Assembly: GCA_001920415.1 (NCBI GenBank)
Contig: MNJR01000049.1
Location: 1 to 64,000 of the forward strand
Direction: 5' to 3'
Length of the DNA stretch: 64,000 nucleotides
From: Acidobacteria bacterium 13_1_20CM_3_53_8
Lineage (GTDB): Bacteria; Acidobacteriota; Blastocatellia; Pyrinomonadales; Pyrinomonadaceae
How positions within the stretch are numbered: the first letter of the stretch is position 1; each line of letters begins with the position of its first letter. The position numbers and the translations under genes were made by a program. The notes below the pieces were generated by a model. That model was not told the origin of the DNA and did not search any database. It saw only the letters and a list, made by a program, of their open reading frames with translations. Below, one piece after another: positions 24,970 to 33,266 of the stretch.

Positions 24970-26235
24970 TCAGTTTTGAAGCCAGGCTCTGGCGCGCAGT
25001 TCGTCAGCGAGAATCGAAGCCAGCAATTGATAGCCTGCGGCGTTGAAGTGTCCCACACAGCCCTCGTATATCTTGCACAAATCTTCGTTCCCGATTCTGC
25101 CCAGTATCTGCGGCCCTGCATGAATCACCGTAACTCCCCTTTGAGTCAAGATGTCTGCCAGAGGCTGATCCACCCACTCTCCGGTTTTTCGCGCCATTTC
25201 AATATCATCGGCTGAAGGTATCAAAAGCACTGCGCCTCTCTTACCTCTTGCGCCAGCTTCCTGCACAAAAGTTTCCAGGATACGAGCGGTCAATTGCAAA
25301 GCTCCAGATGGATGACCGGGTTTATAGAACTCTGCATAGCGAGGTATGCCCGCAAGCTTTGCACGAACGTGAGAATCCGTGAAGAGCCAGCGCAAAAGCG
25401 CAAGTGTGTAGGGGAAATTGCGGCGCGGACGATCTATAAAAGCCTCTAAGGGAAGTTTGGCTTTCGGGTTCTCCTCAAGAGAACGAAAATCTTCCAGACT
25501 GTTTACAGGCGGAGGCACATAATGTAATCGCTCACCTTCAAGTATGAATCTGGGCTTTAAGGCCAACTCATCGCCCGGATAAAGCAGGTTTCTGTATTGG
25601 TTTACGTTGCGAAGAATGTTTTCTGTAAAATGGCCCAGGATTACTACTGTAGATTGATCCAAATCAGCCTGAGCACGAAAGAGCATCAAAGCCTGATCCG
25701 AGCCATAGCCTCCAACGCCATAATTCGCTACAGCACAGTTCAGATTCAAACTTAGAAAGTGAGGGTAAGTAGCATCGTCAAGGCTTCCGTGCGTGAACGA
25801 GTCGCCATAAGCGCTTACACAGGGTGTTTGATTTGAAGGGAACGCGGGGTCTGTGCGTGCAACCGCATGAATAATTTTACCAGCAGAGTCCGTTTCAGGT
25901 CCCCAGCCTAGACCAATGCTACGCTTGTTCAGATACTGGTTGAATTTTTGTTGGGATAGGTGAGGTATGTAAGCCATCCAGACCTTGCGCGTCAGTATGT
26001 AAGTTCCAAGGCACGAGATGGCTTCAATACAAGATGCTGTGAGGAGGATTGTAATGAAGAGATGGAGTAACCTTTTGGGGCCGCTTATTTTGTTGGTGCG
26101 CACAATAATCTTCTTCAACCCGGGCGCGTCAGGATGGAATGCTCGCTTCGAGTTCCGCTTCAGTTGATCTGTGTGAAAAGAGCGCGGCAGCTTTGCAAAA
26201 ATATTTTCCTGCCAAGCGGCAAGCTCTCGCCACAT
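24970..26235 (-). CDS. Membrane-anchored SGNH/GDSL-type hydrolase
   Basis: Up to 421 residues. One membrane helix (LLHLFITILLTASCIEAI) is followed by an SGNH hydrolase domain: block I AYGDSFTHG with the nucleophile Ser, block II VANYGVGGYGSDQ, block III GHFTEN and a terminal GHFNAAGYQLL carrying the catalytic His. Enzymes of this kind deacylate or acylate sugars and peptides outside the membrane. The start is uncertain: the ATG at 26235 would overlap the upstream nucleotidyltransferase gene by 107 bases, whereas a TTG at 26118 would leave a short gap and keep the helix. Its position at the end of the lasso-like operon suggests a link to envelope or peptide modification. Confidence 0.75.
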   Translation of the reverse strand: MWRELAAWQENIFAKLPRSFHTDQLKRNSKRAFHPDAPGLKKIIVRTNKISGPKRLLHLFITILLTASCIEAISCLGTYILTRKVWMAYIPHLSQQKFNQYLNKRSIGLGWGPETDSAGKIIHAVARTDPAFPSNQTPCVSAYGDSFTHGSLDDATYPHFLSLNLNCAVANYGVGGYGSDQALMLFRAQADLDQSTVVILGHFTENILRNVNQYRNLLYPGDELALKPRFILEGERLHYVPPPVNSLEDFRSLEENPKAKLPLEAFIDRPRRNFPYTLALLRWLFTDSHVRAKLAGIPRYAEFYKPGHPSGALQLTARILETFVQEAGARGKRGAVLLIPSADDIEMARKTGEWVDQPLADILTQRGVTVIHAGPQILGRIGNEDLCKIYEGCVGHFNAAGYQLLASILADELRARAWLQN

Positions 26236-27358
26236 AGTAAAGAGGGAGAAGCGTGGCTGGCAGCCTTATGACAAGCAAATCCGGTAGAGTTGGAACAAAA
26301 ATCGAACGCCACAAACAGAGCAATGCGTCCTTAGCCCCGTCCATGACCTTGAGGTTGAATATAAAAATCTCTTTTTGAGACGGCTCGCCGGTTTGCCCTG
26401 TGAGGAATTCGGCCAACACTTCATCCACAGCTACGGCAACCGAACCTTTAGCAGCCCATTCTGTTTGAACTTCGTCCGGCAGCTTTATTCCCAAAAACTT
26501 TTCAACCAACAGAAGGCCAAGTAAAAGCCTGCGCTCGGCGCTTGCATCACGCGCTTTCTTGAATAAACTTTGCCAATCAATCTGCGCCTGAAGATTTCTT
26601 ATAAACCCACCGATGCTGCAAACCCACTCCAACCTTCTCCAAAGATGCTTTGCCCCATGAGCGCAAAGAAAGAGAATAGTATCTTCTGGCGATAGCACAG
26701 GCAGGCTTGCGTTATCTGAAGCCGTCCGCCTACGCTCGTGCCACAATTCGTCCGCAGTGACAGTAAAATTGAACTGTGGCGGAAGCAGTCCCCAGTGCAT
26801 GTCAAGAAATATATTTCCGTCGGCGCTGCTGAATAGGATTTCACAGTTATAACGTTGCAGCGCAACGTACTGGGCTTCTGTTAGCTCCGCCTGCGGCACA
26901 TATCTTTCAGACGCCAGAATCTCTTTAACTTTAAGGAGGTCGCGCGCGTGAATGAGAATATCTAAATCTGAAAACTGCCGTAGAGCTAAACTTCCGTACG
27001 CACTATCGGCGAGCGCAGGGCCTTTGAGCGCCAACGCTTCAATCGAGTGAGTTTCAAACAGGTCTAGCAGCTTCAACAAACGTCCAGTCAGATGAAGGCA
27101 TCTCCTGGTATTCTCATGTAAAGACTGTTCCAATCCTTTCAGCACAGCTTCAGGGATAAGGTCTGAAGCGCAGCGGCTAACCGTCAGATAGAGTATAGGA
27201 ATCAGCCCGTGCTTATCTGCCATATCGAGCAGTAGCGGCCAGTTGACGCCCTCGCTGATTGAAGCCCGTAAGGCTTCATCGCTCTGAGCATCAAAAAAGG
27301 CGCGCACGCAACTGAGTAATAAGCCGGTCTCTGTTAGTTGAATTTTCTGCCCTCGCAT
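26129..27358 (-). CDS. Nucleotidyltransferase family protein (NTP_transf_5 type)
   Basis: 409 residues of the uncharacterised nucleotidyltransferase family often found in lasso and related RiPP clusters. The core is ALALKGPALADSAYGS followed by LRQFSDLDILI, the Gly/Ser plus DxD pattern of nucleotidyltransferases. HWGLLPP and LSPEDTILFLCAHGAKHLW are characteristic of the family. The precise reaction is not established; it may nucleotidylate the peptide or a partner. It follows the ABC exporter on the same strand after a repeat-rich gap and overlaps the SGNH frame. Confidence 0.8.
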   Translation of the reverse strand: MRGQKIQLTETGLLLSCVRAFFDAQSDEALRASISEGVNWPLLLDMADKHGLIPILYLTVSRCASDLIPEAVLKGLEQSLHENTRRCLHLTGRLLKLLDLFETHSIEALALKGPALADSAYGSLALRQFSDLDILIHARDLLKVKEILASERYVPQAELTEAQYVALQRYNCEILFSSADGNIFLDMHWGLLPPQFNFTVTADELWHERRRTASDNASLPVLSPEDTILFLCAHGAKHLWRRLEWVCSIGGFIRNLQAQIDWQSLFKKARDASAERRLLLGLLLVEKFLGIKLPDEVQTEWAAKGSVAVAVDEVLAEFLTGQTGEPSQKEIFIFNLKVMDGAKDALLCLWRSIFVPTLPDLLVIRLPATLLPLYYVARACRLAGKYFCKAAALFSHRSTEAELEASIPS

Positions 27359-27429
27359 ATTGTAGATTTTTGAAGGAGCAGCGAATCAAATCAAATTTTG
27401 TAACTCACCTTACGCAAGATTGGATTTCA

Positions 27430-27632
27430 GCCCGCGCGAGCGGGCGACCGTCTAAAGCCCAGTGCGTTAGCGCTGGGAAAGATAGCCATCAAGATTACCT
27501 AAGCCCGCGAGAGCGGGCGACAGCCCATAATAATCAAACGGCTGTCGCTATCTTCGATAGCTCGCTCTTCATTCTTGCGCTCTATCCCAGTGCTCACGCA
27601 CTGGGCTTTATTCTGCCGCCGTCTTCGACGGC
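27430..27632. repeat. Cluster of REP-like GC-rich palindromes
   Basis: Five short hairpins lie within about 200 bases of the gap 27359-27720: GCCCGCGCGAGCGGGC (27430-27445), CCCAGTGCGTTAGCGCTGGG (27458-27477), GCCCGCGAGAGCGGGC (27503-27518), CCCAGTGCTCACGCACTGGG (27586-27605) and GCCGTCTTCGACGGC (27618-27632), with CTATCTTCGATAG at 27548-27560. The two CCCAGTGC units are also inverted copies of each other with flanking GATAG/CTATC. No gene is seen in this gap; the structure resembles clustered REP elements. Confidence 0.8.
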
Positions 27633-27720
27633 TTAGAAATTTTTCGTTGCGTAACATGAGTTTGTAAGAGAGATTCCATTAAAGGCGCGAGACTAAACTT
27701 CAACGAATGACAACTTATAA

Positions 27721-29577
27721 TCATATCGCTTCCAACTGAGTAACGCCTTCGCCCATCTGTTCTAACCACGATTTTGCATAAAGCCCATCGCGAGTGAGCA
27801 ACTCATGGTGGCTGCCCGATTCAACTATCTTCCCTTCGACCATCACGTGAATGGTGTCCGCGTGCATCGCGGTCGTAAAACGATGCGTGATGATTACAGC
27901 CGTCCTTCCACTGGCAATCTGTTTGAAACGCCTCAACCAATCAGCTTCCGCCCAGGGGTCAAGCGCGCTCGTTGGTTCATCTAACAGAATGAGTGGAGAG
28001 CGCCGCAAGTAAGCGCGCGCTAGCGCCAAGCGCTGCCATTCGCCCACACTCAACTCAGTCCCACCTTCGAACCACTTCCCTAAAATGCTCTCGTAAGCAT
28101 TGGGGAGTTTCAGGATAGTGTCGTGCGCCCCTGCGGCTTGAGCCGCAGCCTCAATCTCGCCCCTGCCGTGCTCAACTCCCGCGTCACCTAAAGCTACATT
28201 TTCGCGCACAGTAGCACTGTAATGTACCGGCTGTTGAAAAAGAACTGTGACCAATCGCCTCAACTCTTTCAGAGGAAACTCCCGAAGATCAGCACCGTCC
28301 CACTCTATGCGCCCTTCTTCCGGGTCATACAATCTGCACAGCAGCTTAATCAAAGTGCTCTTCCCGGCCCCGTTGAGGCCAACTATGGCGACAACTTTTC
28401 TAGCGGGAATCATTAGATCGAACTTATTCAGAGCATCGTGCTCGCTCAACGGATACCGAAAAGTAACTTGCCGGAAGCGTATTCCGTCTCGAATGACGTG
28501 CGGCGCGGACTTACAGGAAGAAACAGGGTCAACCACCTGCGGCTTCAATGCCAGAAAGGCGAAAAGATTACTGAGGAAGAGGCTGTTGGAGTATATCTGC
28601 CCAACATTTTCCAGCAGCGAGCTTGCAAGACGCTGCCCCTGACTGATGGCCTGATAGAAGAGCGCCAGATCGCCAAGGGTCACGCTTCCCTGCATAGTCC
28701 TCAACACCATCCACGTAAGCAAAGCGCCTGTGATGGTAAAGGTGATGGCGCTTGCGCAGAGTTCAGCCAACGCCTGGCTGCGCGCCAAGTTTAAGCGCTC
28801 GCCCCGCAAACGCGCCCTGATTCGTTGAAAAGCGGAACTGAAGTATGCGCCTAGATCAAACAGCCTTATCTCGGCCGCATTCTCTCCGTTAGTGAGCAGG
28901 TGATCGTAGTACCATGTGCGCCGCTCGTCCGCAGTAGTACGCAGACGCCAGTGGTGCTGGCGAAGGTTGTAACGAAGTACGACATAGAATGCAGGCAACG
29001 TGCTCAGTACCAGAGCGAACGGCAGCCACAACCCGAAAGGCGCTAGCACCGTGACCATACCGACGAGCGTTATAGTGGTTTGCAGAAGACCGCCTACGCT
29101 CTCAAGAAGAGCCAGCGGACGATAGGTCGCCGCGCCCCGCGCTCTGTGCAAGTGATCGTAGTAGTCCTGCGATTCGTAGAACGCCAGATCAACCGAGACA
29201 GATTTCTCGTGAATCAGCGCGCTCAAGTGATCCTGAATCAATTCAGCCTGTGCGACGCGAACCCAACCCGCCGATGTCCTGAACATCTCTCCCAGAAAAA
29301 ATATGACCGCCATAATGACGGCCAGCACCAGCACAGGCTTGAAGTCAGCCCACATCCGTGCAGAGCCGAGCGCTATGACAAGCCGGTTCACCAGAGCACG
29401 CGTTAGATAGACTGTTGCTACAGGGAGCAACCCCTGTGCGACAAGCAGCGCGAGCCACACAGCAGTCCAGCGCCTTGATGCCGCCCAGACCAGAGCAAGT
29501 GCCTTGGGGAGATAAGGAAGCTGCGCGAGAAGTTTTTTGAACTTAGCCAGGAGAATGAAGTAATTGTTTCTCATCAA
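27721..29577 (-). CDS. ABC transporter, fused permease and ATPase (peptide exporter type)
   Basis: 618 residues with an N-terminal six-helix transmembrane domain (about 35-340) and a C-terminal ATPase. Walker A GLNGAGKST is at 400-408, the signature is LSVGEWQRLALARA, and Walker B LILLDEPTSALDP is followed by ITHRF. It lacks the N-terminal C39 peptidase domain, as expected for lasso-type exporters, where leader removal is done by B2. Its position among lasso genes makes export of the mature peptide, with self-immunity, the likely role. Confidence 0.88.
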   Translation of the reverse strand: MMRNNYFILLAKFKKLLAQLPYLPKALALVWAASRRWTAVWLALLVAQGLLPVATVYLTRALVNRLVIALGSARMWADFKPVLVLAVIMAVIFFLGEMFRTSAGWVRVAQAELIQDHLSALIHEKSVSVDLAFYESQDYYDHLHRARGAATYRPLALLESVGGLLQTTITLVGMVTVLAPFGLWLPFALVLSTLPAFYVVLRYNLRQHHWRLRTTADERRTWYYDHLLTNGENAAEIRLFDLGAYFSSAFQRIRARLRGERLNLARSQALAELCASAITFTITGALLTWMVLRTMQGSVTLGDLALFYQAISQGQRLASSLLENVGQIYSNSLFLSNLFAFLALKPQVVDPVSSCKSAPHVIRDGIRFRQVTFRYPLSEHDALNKFDLMIPARKVVAIVGLNGAGKSTLIKLLCRLYDPEEGRIEWDGADLREFPLKELRRLVTVLFQQPVHYSATVRENVALGDAGVEHGRGEIEAAAQAAGAHDTILKLPNAYESILGKWFEGGTELSVGEWQRLALARAYLRRSPLILLDEPTSALDPWAEADWLRRFKQIASGRTAVIITHRFTTAMHADTIHVMVEGKIVESGSHHELLTRDGLYAKSWLEQMGEGVTQLEAI

Positions 29578-29698
29578 CCGAGGGACTTGCTGGGCCAGTT
29601 TGCGACAGACGGTTTAGATTCTTTTATTGCAGTTTCAGGGGACAAAAAGATCGGGATAATTTAATGTATGAAAGTTAGATTGTTGAAGGCAAGTGATT

Positions 29699-29860
29699 TT
29701 AGACGCTAACGCGCTCAATTAACCTTTCCGCGAGTTCGACGTATCTGATCAGTAGTGGCTCAAATCTTTGATAGGTAAGAATCCCTTTACCAATCGCATA
29801 AATGCGCTCTGAGAATGTCGGTAATTTATCTAACTCGAACAGCAGTAACTCATTTTTATT
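29699..29860 (-). pseudogene. Possible gene remnant in the ABC-methyltransferase gap
   Basis: The gap 29578-29935 contains a minus-strand open stretch of about 53 codons with protein-like composition (LLLFELDKLPTFSERIYAIG, then LLIRYVELAERLIERV) ending at a TAA at 29699-29701. There is no ATG, GTG or TTG start and a stop lies just upstream, so it looks like the surviving C-terminal end of a lost gene. I do not recognise the family. Nothing else is visible in this gap. Confidence 0.3.
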
Positions 29861-29935
29861 TTATGATGGCTAGAAGCTGATTATTTGTTCAAAGAAGTTC
29901 GCATGTTAACAGCTATAGCCTTAGTCAACAAAAAG

Positions 29936-31090
29936 CTACCTGCTATAAGTTTTCGACAACTCTCTTACGCGGGCAAGAGCACACTCTTCGTCAACAAAGC
30001 TAGCGGGAAAAGCCTCTTGGAGCCTTACGGCAATTTCATCCAGCGCTGACTGCCCGTCCATCAAATTAAGAATAAACCGCGTTGCCTGACCTTCTTCACC
30101 GAGCTGCGGTATGTATCCATTTGCCTGCTTTAGCAGCTTCTCTCTGGAAAGCATCGCTCCGAAAAAGTTTGACTGCCGGAAGTTAGCTTTAACGCAGCCT
30201 GAATCACCTTGCCCGAGGATGAGTGTTTCCCAGCGCCAGATATAATCTTCACCGACTAGGTTAGCGTGTAGTCCAACGGTAACGATATCACCAATATCGA
30301 GGGTAACAGGCAGAGATAAAGGAAAGAATGCGTTACCGAAAATAAGTTCGGTTTGACCGGGAGCGTTAGAGAATGAGACATCATCAGCTAACGTCGAGTC
30401 AAACCAGAGGCAAAGCCCATGAACGACTCCCGCGCGGGTAATTCGCCACGTTACCTCTGCACTCACATTCGGGTCTTCAATATTTTCGTACTCAAGGACC
30501 GCCCAGCATTGAGGCTCTGCTAATAACTGCTCCGGTTTAACCCTACCCTTAACCCACAAGTTAATGATCAGCTCATGGGCAGGCTGCATATTGATTCCGT
30601 ACAAGTTTTCAATCCAAGGTGAGATAAAAGGGCGGTACAGTTCAGGCGCCTCGACTAGGGTGACCCATAGGCTTTCACGCTTCGGGATCAGCGTTCCGCC
30701 GGGCTTGAGTAAACGTCGCCGCGCGTCAGCAATGGAGGGAACAAGATGTTGAAACAGGGGCAAGATGCCGTGGATTTCAGAGACGATGACATCAACAGGC
30801 TCTGGTAAGGTGATCTGGGAAGATAAGTCTCGAATGAATTCTATTCGATTAGAAAAACCGTTGATAGTGGCAATCTCTTTCGCTATTTCAATAACATCGC
30901 TAACCTCTAAAGCGTAAACCTTACGCGCGCCAAACTGACAGGCGAGCATTGCGAATATTCCTAACCCCGTACCGATGTCCAGGACTATCGAGTCACCGTT
31001 TATGGCTCGTCGCAGCGCCTCGCTGTATGCGCCCGTTCGCACGCTATCGTTTATCATGTTACCGTAGTTAGCGAGATTGTATGTGTGCAT
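29936..31090 (-). CDS. PRMT-like methyltransferase with C-terminal PqqD-like domain
   Basis: About 384 residues. The SAM-binding core is like that of protein arginine methyltransferases: motif I VLDIGTGLGIFA, the acidic residue of VYALEVSD, then VSEIHGILPLF in the place of the double-E loop, and LLKPGGTLIP. A beta-barrel-like half follows. The last ~55 residues (FILNLMDGQSALDEIAVRLQ and onward) resemble the helical half of a PqqD/RRE domain. The frame extends to a GTG at 31114, but the ATG at 31090 has AAAAGGTG suitably placed before it. In this lasso-like cluster it may methylate the peptide, using the tail to grip the leader. Confidence 0.75.
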   Translation of the reverse strand: MHTYNLANYGNMINDSVRTGAYSEALRRAINGDSIVLDIGTGLGIFAMLACQFGARKVYALEVSDVIEIAKEIATINGFSNRIEFIRDLSSQITLPEPVDVIVSEIHGILPLFQHLVPSIADARRRLLKPGGTLIPKRESLWVTLVEAPELYRPFISPWIENLYGINMQPAHELIINLWVKGRVKPEQLLAEPQCWAVLEYENIEDPNVSAEVTWRITRAGVVHGLCLWFDSTLADDVSFSNAPGQTELIFGNAFFPLSLPVTLDIGDIVTVGLHANLVGEDYIWRWETLILGQGDSGCVKANFRQSNFFGAMLSREKLLKQANGYIPQLGEEGQATRFILNLMDGQSALDEIAVRLQEAFPASFVDEECALARVRELSKTYSR

Positions 31091-31203
31091 TTGAATTGGC
31101 ACCTTTTGGACCACGAAAAAATTTAAAACCCTATCAACTGTTCTGCGGCATCGCGGCTCAATTGTCTGTAAAGGAAGACCTCCTCTGAAGGTTTGCGGGT
31201 ATA

Positions 31204-31815
31204 TTAAAAGAACCAGCTAACTATACTGTATCTCGTACCGTGCGTGATTGCGGTGACTTCATGCAATACTTCTGAGCGGAAAACTACTAGTAAGCCTTTT
31301 TTCCCTGTTAATGGGAAACCATACCTCTCCCATCGAGCGTCATCAATCAACCCATAAAAGGTTAGCTTTCCCCCACAATAGCCCTCTGGTTGAGGTTCCC
31401 CTGTCTCATCGCTTAAGAAAATCACAGCGGATAAGCGGCGCTTTCTAAAATAGTCAGGCTTATCCGGCTCGTCCCCGCCATCTGTATGAGGCAGAAAGAA
31501 GTCGCCTGGTTGATAGACAAGGAACTGTGGGATTTCGCACCCGCTGAGTGTCAAAGAAAAATGATCTTCCACCTGCGGCTTCAAGTTGTGCAAAAGCTTT
31601 TTCATCAGAAAGACGGACGATGCCGAAACCTCTGCCTGCCGAGTAAGACGCACGCTCCTCTTTTCTCTTTGGGTTAGAGTGTAACCGTCTATGACGGTAG
31701 CCAAGGGTTGTTCGCTGCGACACATCTCTGTGCACAGGTTTCTGCACAACTGAGCTTCCAGGAAGTCTCCGTTGATGAAAAACCCAAACTTGGAAAAAAA
31801 GAGCGGGTCCGACAT
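31204..31815 (-). CDS. 2OG-Fe(II) oxygenase, prolyl 4-hydroxylase-like
   Basis: 203 residues with the double-stranded beta-helix dioxygenase pattern. The iron ligands His and Asp are in FFLPHTDGG, and the distal His and the 2-oxoglutarate-binding Arg are in SEVLHEVTAITHGTRYSI. RLSAVIFLSD and GGKLTFYG are typical P4Hc strands. It lies in the lasso-like gene cluster, so hydroxylation of a residue of the peptide (the proposed core contains Pro, Asn, Asp and Lys) is a reasonable role, though inferred. Confidence 0.82.
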   Translation of the reverse strand: MSDPLFFSKFGFFINGDFLEAQLCRNLCTEMCRSEQPLATVIDGYTLTQREKRSVRLTRQAEVSASSVFLMKKLLHNLKPQVEDHFSLTLSGCEIPQFLVYQPGDFFLPHTDGGDEPDKPDYFRKRRLSAVIFLSDETGEPQPEGYCGGKLTFYGLIDDARWERYGFPLTGKKGLLVVFRSEVLHEVTAITHGTRYSIVSWFF

Positions 31816-31888
31816 TGCTCGCTTAAAACTGGCTGGATTAACGCCGCAGATGGATCGAGAGCGACCATCTGATAATTCGCTCTCACGC

Positions 31889-32902
31889 TTAGCTCGCCGT
31901 AAGCGTGTAACGCGATTCTGCTAACCGCTTAAAGTCATCAACTATCACGCCGCCGAGCTTTGATAGAAGGGCGGGGCTTGTATGAGGAGTTATACGCCGG
32001 AATGGTACGGTTTGCGCTATACGGCTGAGCGTTTCAAACTCTTGAGCGCGCATTGAAGCGTCTAATAAATAGTTGGCATATGTGTTCGCGATCAGTCCTA
32101 TCAACCCCTCGCTAGTAACGATGCACTCGACGAATGGGGCAGATAAACCATCACTACGTTCCGCAAGGAGGTAGATCGCCGCTAGGGGCAGCGGCTTTAT
32201 TTGAAACTCTTGACCATCTTCGGCAAGTTTCAGGAATCGTTTGTCCCAAGTAGGGTCTTTCGGCACGAGCCTTGGTAAACGGTCGGGCGCGCCGTAGAGA
32301 ATATTCACCGAAGAAGGCCATAGACGCAGGCACGGATACGCTGGCTGAACAATAAAACTTCCCCCTTGGTCAGAGAGGGCAACAACATCGTCGGATAAAA
32401 CCGGATAGCCCATCCCTGAGAGATATGCAGCCGTGGTGGATTTTCCGGCTCCTGCTGGCCCAACTAACGCGATAGCCTTGTCTTCTACACAAACGGCACT
32501 GGCGTGCAGACATGTTATTCCACGCAGGCGCAGAACAAATCCCAAGACCGGTCCAAGAAGGTAAACCGATGCGTCCTCCATCGCCAACGTATTAGGCCAA
32601 GCTGCCCAAATCCGTGTGCCTTTCCTATCTAGTATGAACTCCATCCCGTCGCTATAGCGCAGTCTGAGATACTCTCCTCCCGCCAGGTCCCACGAACGCA
32701 ATACGGGGTTACCTTGTCCATCCCGATGTGAACTGACATAGCGAATTTTTGGCTCAGAACTCAACAACTCTTTTGATTCTGACGGCATTGATTGGAGCCA
32801 CACCCGCACGTCATATTGGCCCATACAGGGTAAAGGGTTTAATCCAGAGATGGGTAGATTGGCCCCAAGGCGTAAGCCATAGATAGAATAAGAAATATGC
32901 AT
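31889..32902 (-). CDS. HprK-like kinase of the lasso-like cluster
   Basis: 337 residues. The P-loop is at 148-156 (GPAGAGKST), preceded by LHASAVCVEDKAIALV and followed by YPVLSDDVVALSD, the HprK C-domain pattern. A homologue in the paeninodin cluster phosphorylates the side chain of the C-terminal Ser of the precursor. The precursor encoded just upstream here ends in S-N-K-T, so a C-terminal Thr or nearby Ser could be the target (inference). It is the first gene after the precursor, with a gap of about 200 bases that holds no further gene. Confidence 0.82.
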   Translation of the reverse strand: MHISYSIYGLRLGANLPISGLNPLPCMGQYDVRVWLQSMPSESKELLSSEPKIRYVSSHRDGQGNPVLRSWDLAGGEYLRLRYSDGMEFILDRKGTRIWAAWPNTLAMEDASVYLLGPVLGFVLRLRGITCLHASAVCVEDKAIALVGPAGAGKSTTAAYLSGMGYPVLSDDVVALSDQGGSFIVQPAYPCLRLWPSSVNILYGAPDRLPRLVPKDPTWDKRFLKLAEDGQEFQIKPLPLAAIYLLAERSDGLSAPFVECIVTSEGLIGLIANTYANYLLDASMRAQEFETLSRIAQTVPFRRITPHTSPALLSKLGGVIVDDFKRLAESRYTLTAS

Positions 32903-33098
32903 TTTCTCAGGGCGGTAGACTTTTACTCTTGAGATGGAATTCTGGGGCTGAGTCGAAAGCTGGCTTTAGACTTGCGCGAAGAGACTGAAGATGGCTCGCA
33001 CACGTCAAACAATATAGGGCATCTCACATTGACAGCAACAGGGAAGTAGAGGCCCGACCCGTCATAGGACTAGGTGATGATTAAGCCAGAGCATAGGG

Positions 33099-33266
33099 CT
33101 AAGTCTTGTTGCTAGGAGCGTCCTTTGTATTCTTTTGCGTATTTGTCTGAGTCATCTCAGAAATATTACCGTAATGAACCAACTGAGGGGTTCGATACTC
33201 AACTCTTTTCCAATCTTGCGACTTGGGGTGTCCGTCAGCAGTCAGGCTTTCATCTTGTGATCTCAT
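33099..33266 (-). CDS. Lasso-like precursor peptide (A protein)
   Basis: A 55-residue gene. It has an AGGAG ribosome binding site and an ATG that shares four bases (ATGA) with the stop of the cyclase gene, so it is translationally coupled. Residues 24-40 carry the lasso leader signature Y-x2-P-x-L-x3-G: Tyr24, Pro27, Leu29, Gly33 in YRTPQLVHYGNISEMTQ, with Thr39 at the -2 position. If cleavage follows Gln40, the core is TNTQKNTKDAPSNKT, with Asp49 at ring position 9 as the acceptor for a macrolactam. The first core residue would be Thr rather than the usual Gly. The leader and context are strong; the core boundary is inferred. Confidence 0.8.
   Translation of the reverse strand: MRSQDESLTADGHPKSQDWKRVEYRTPQLVHYGNISEMTQTNTQKNTKDAPSNKT

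Noticed and set aside
32903-33098. A second lasso precursor between the first precursor and the kinase
   Set aside because: All minus-strand ATG frames here are very short and none has the Tyr-x2-Pro leader pattern.
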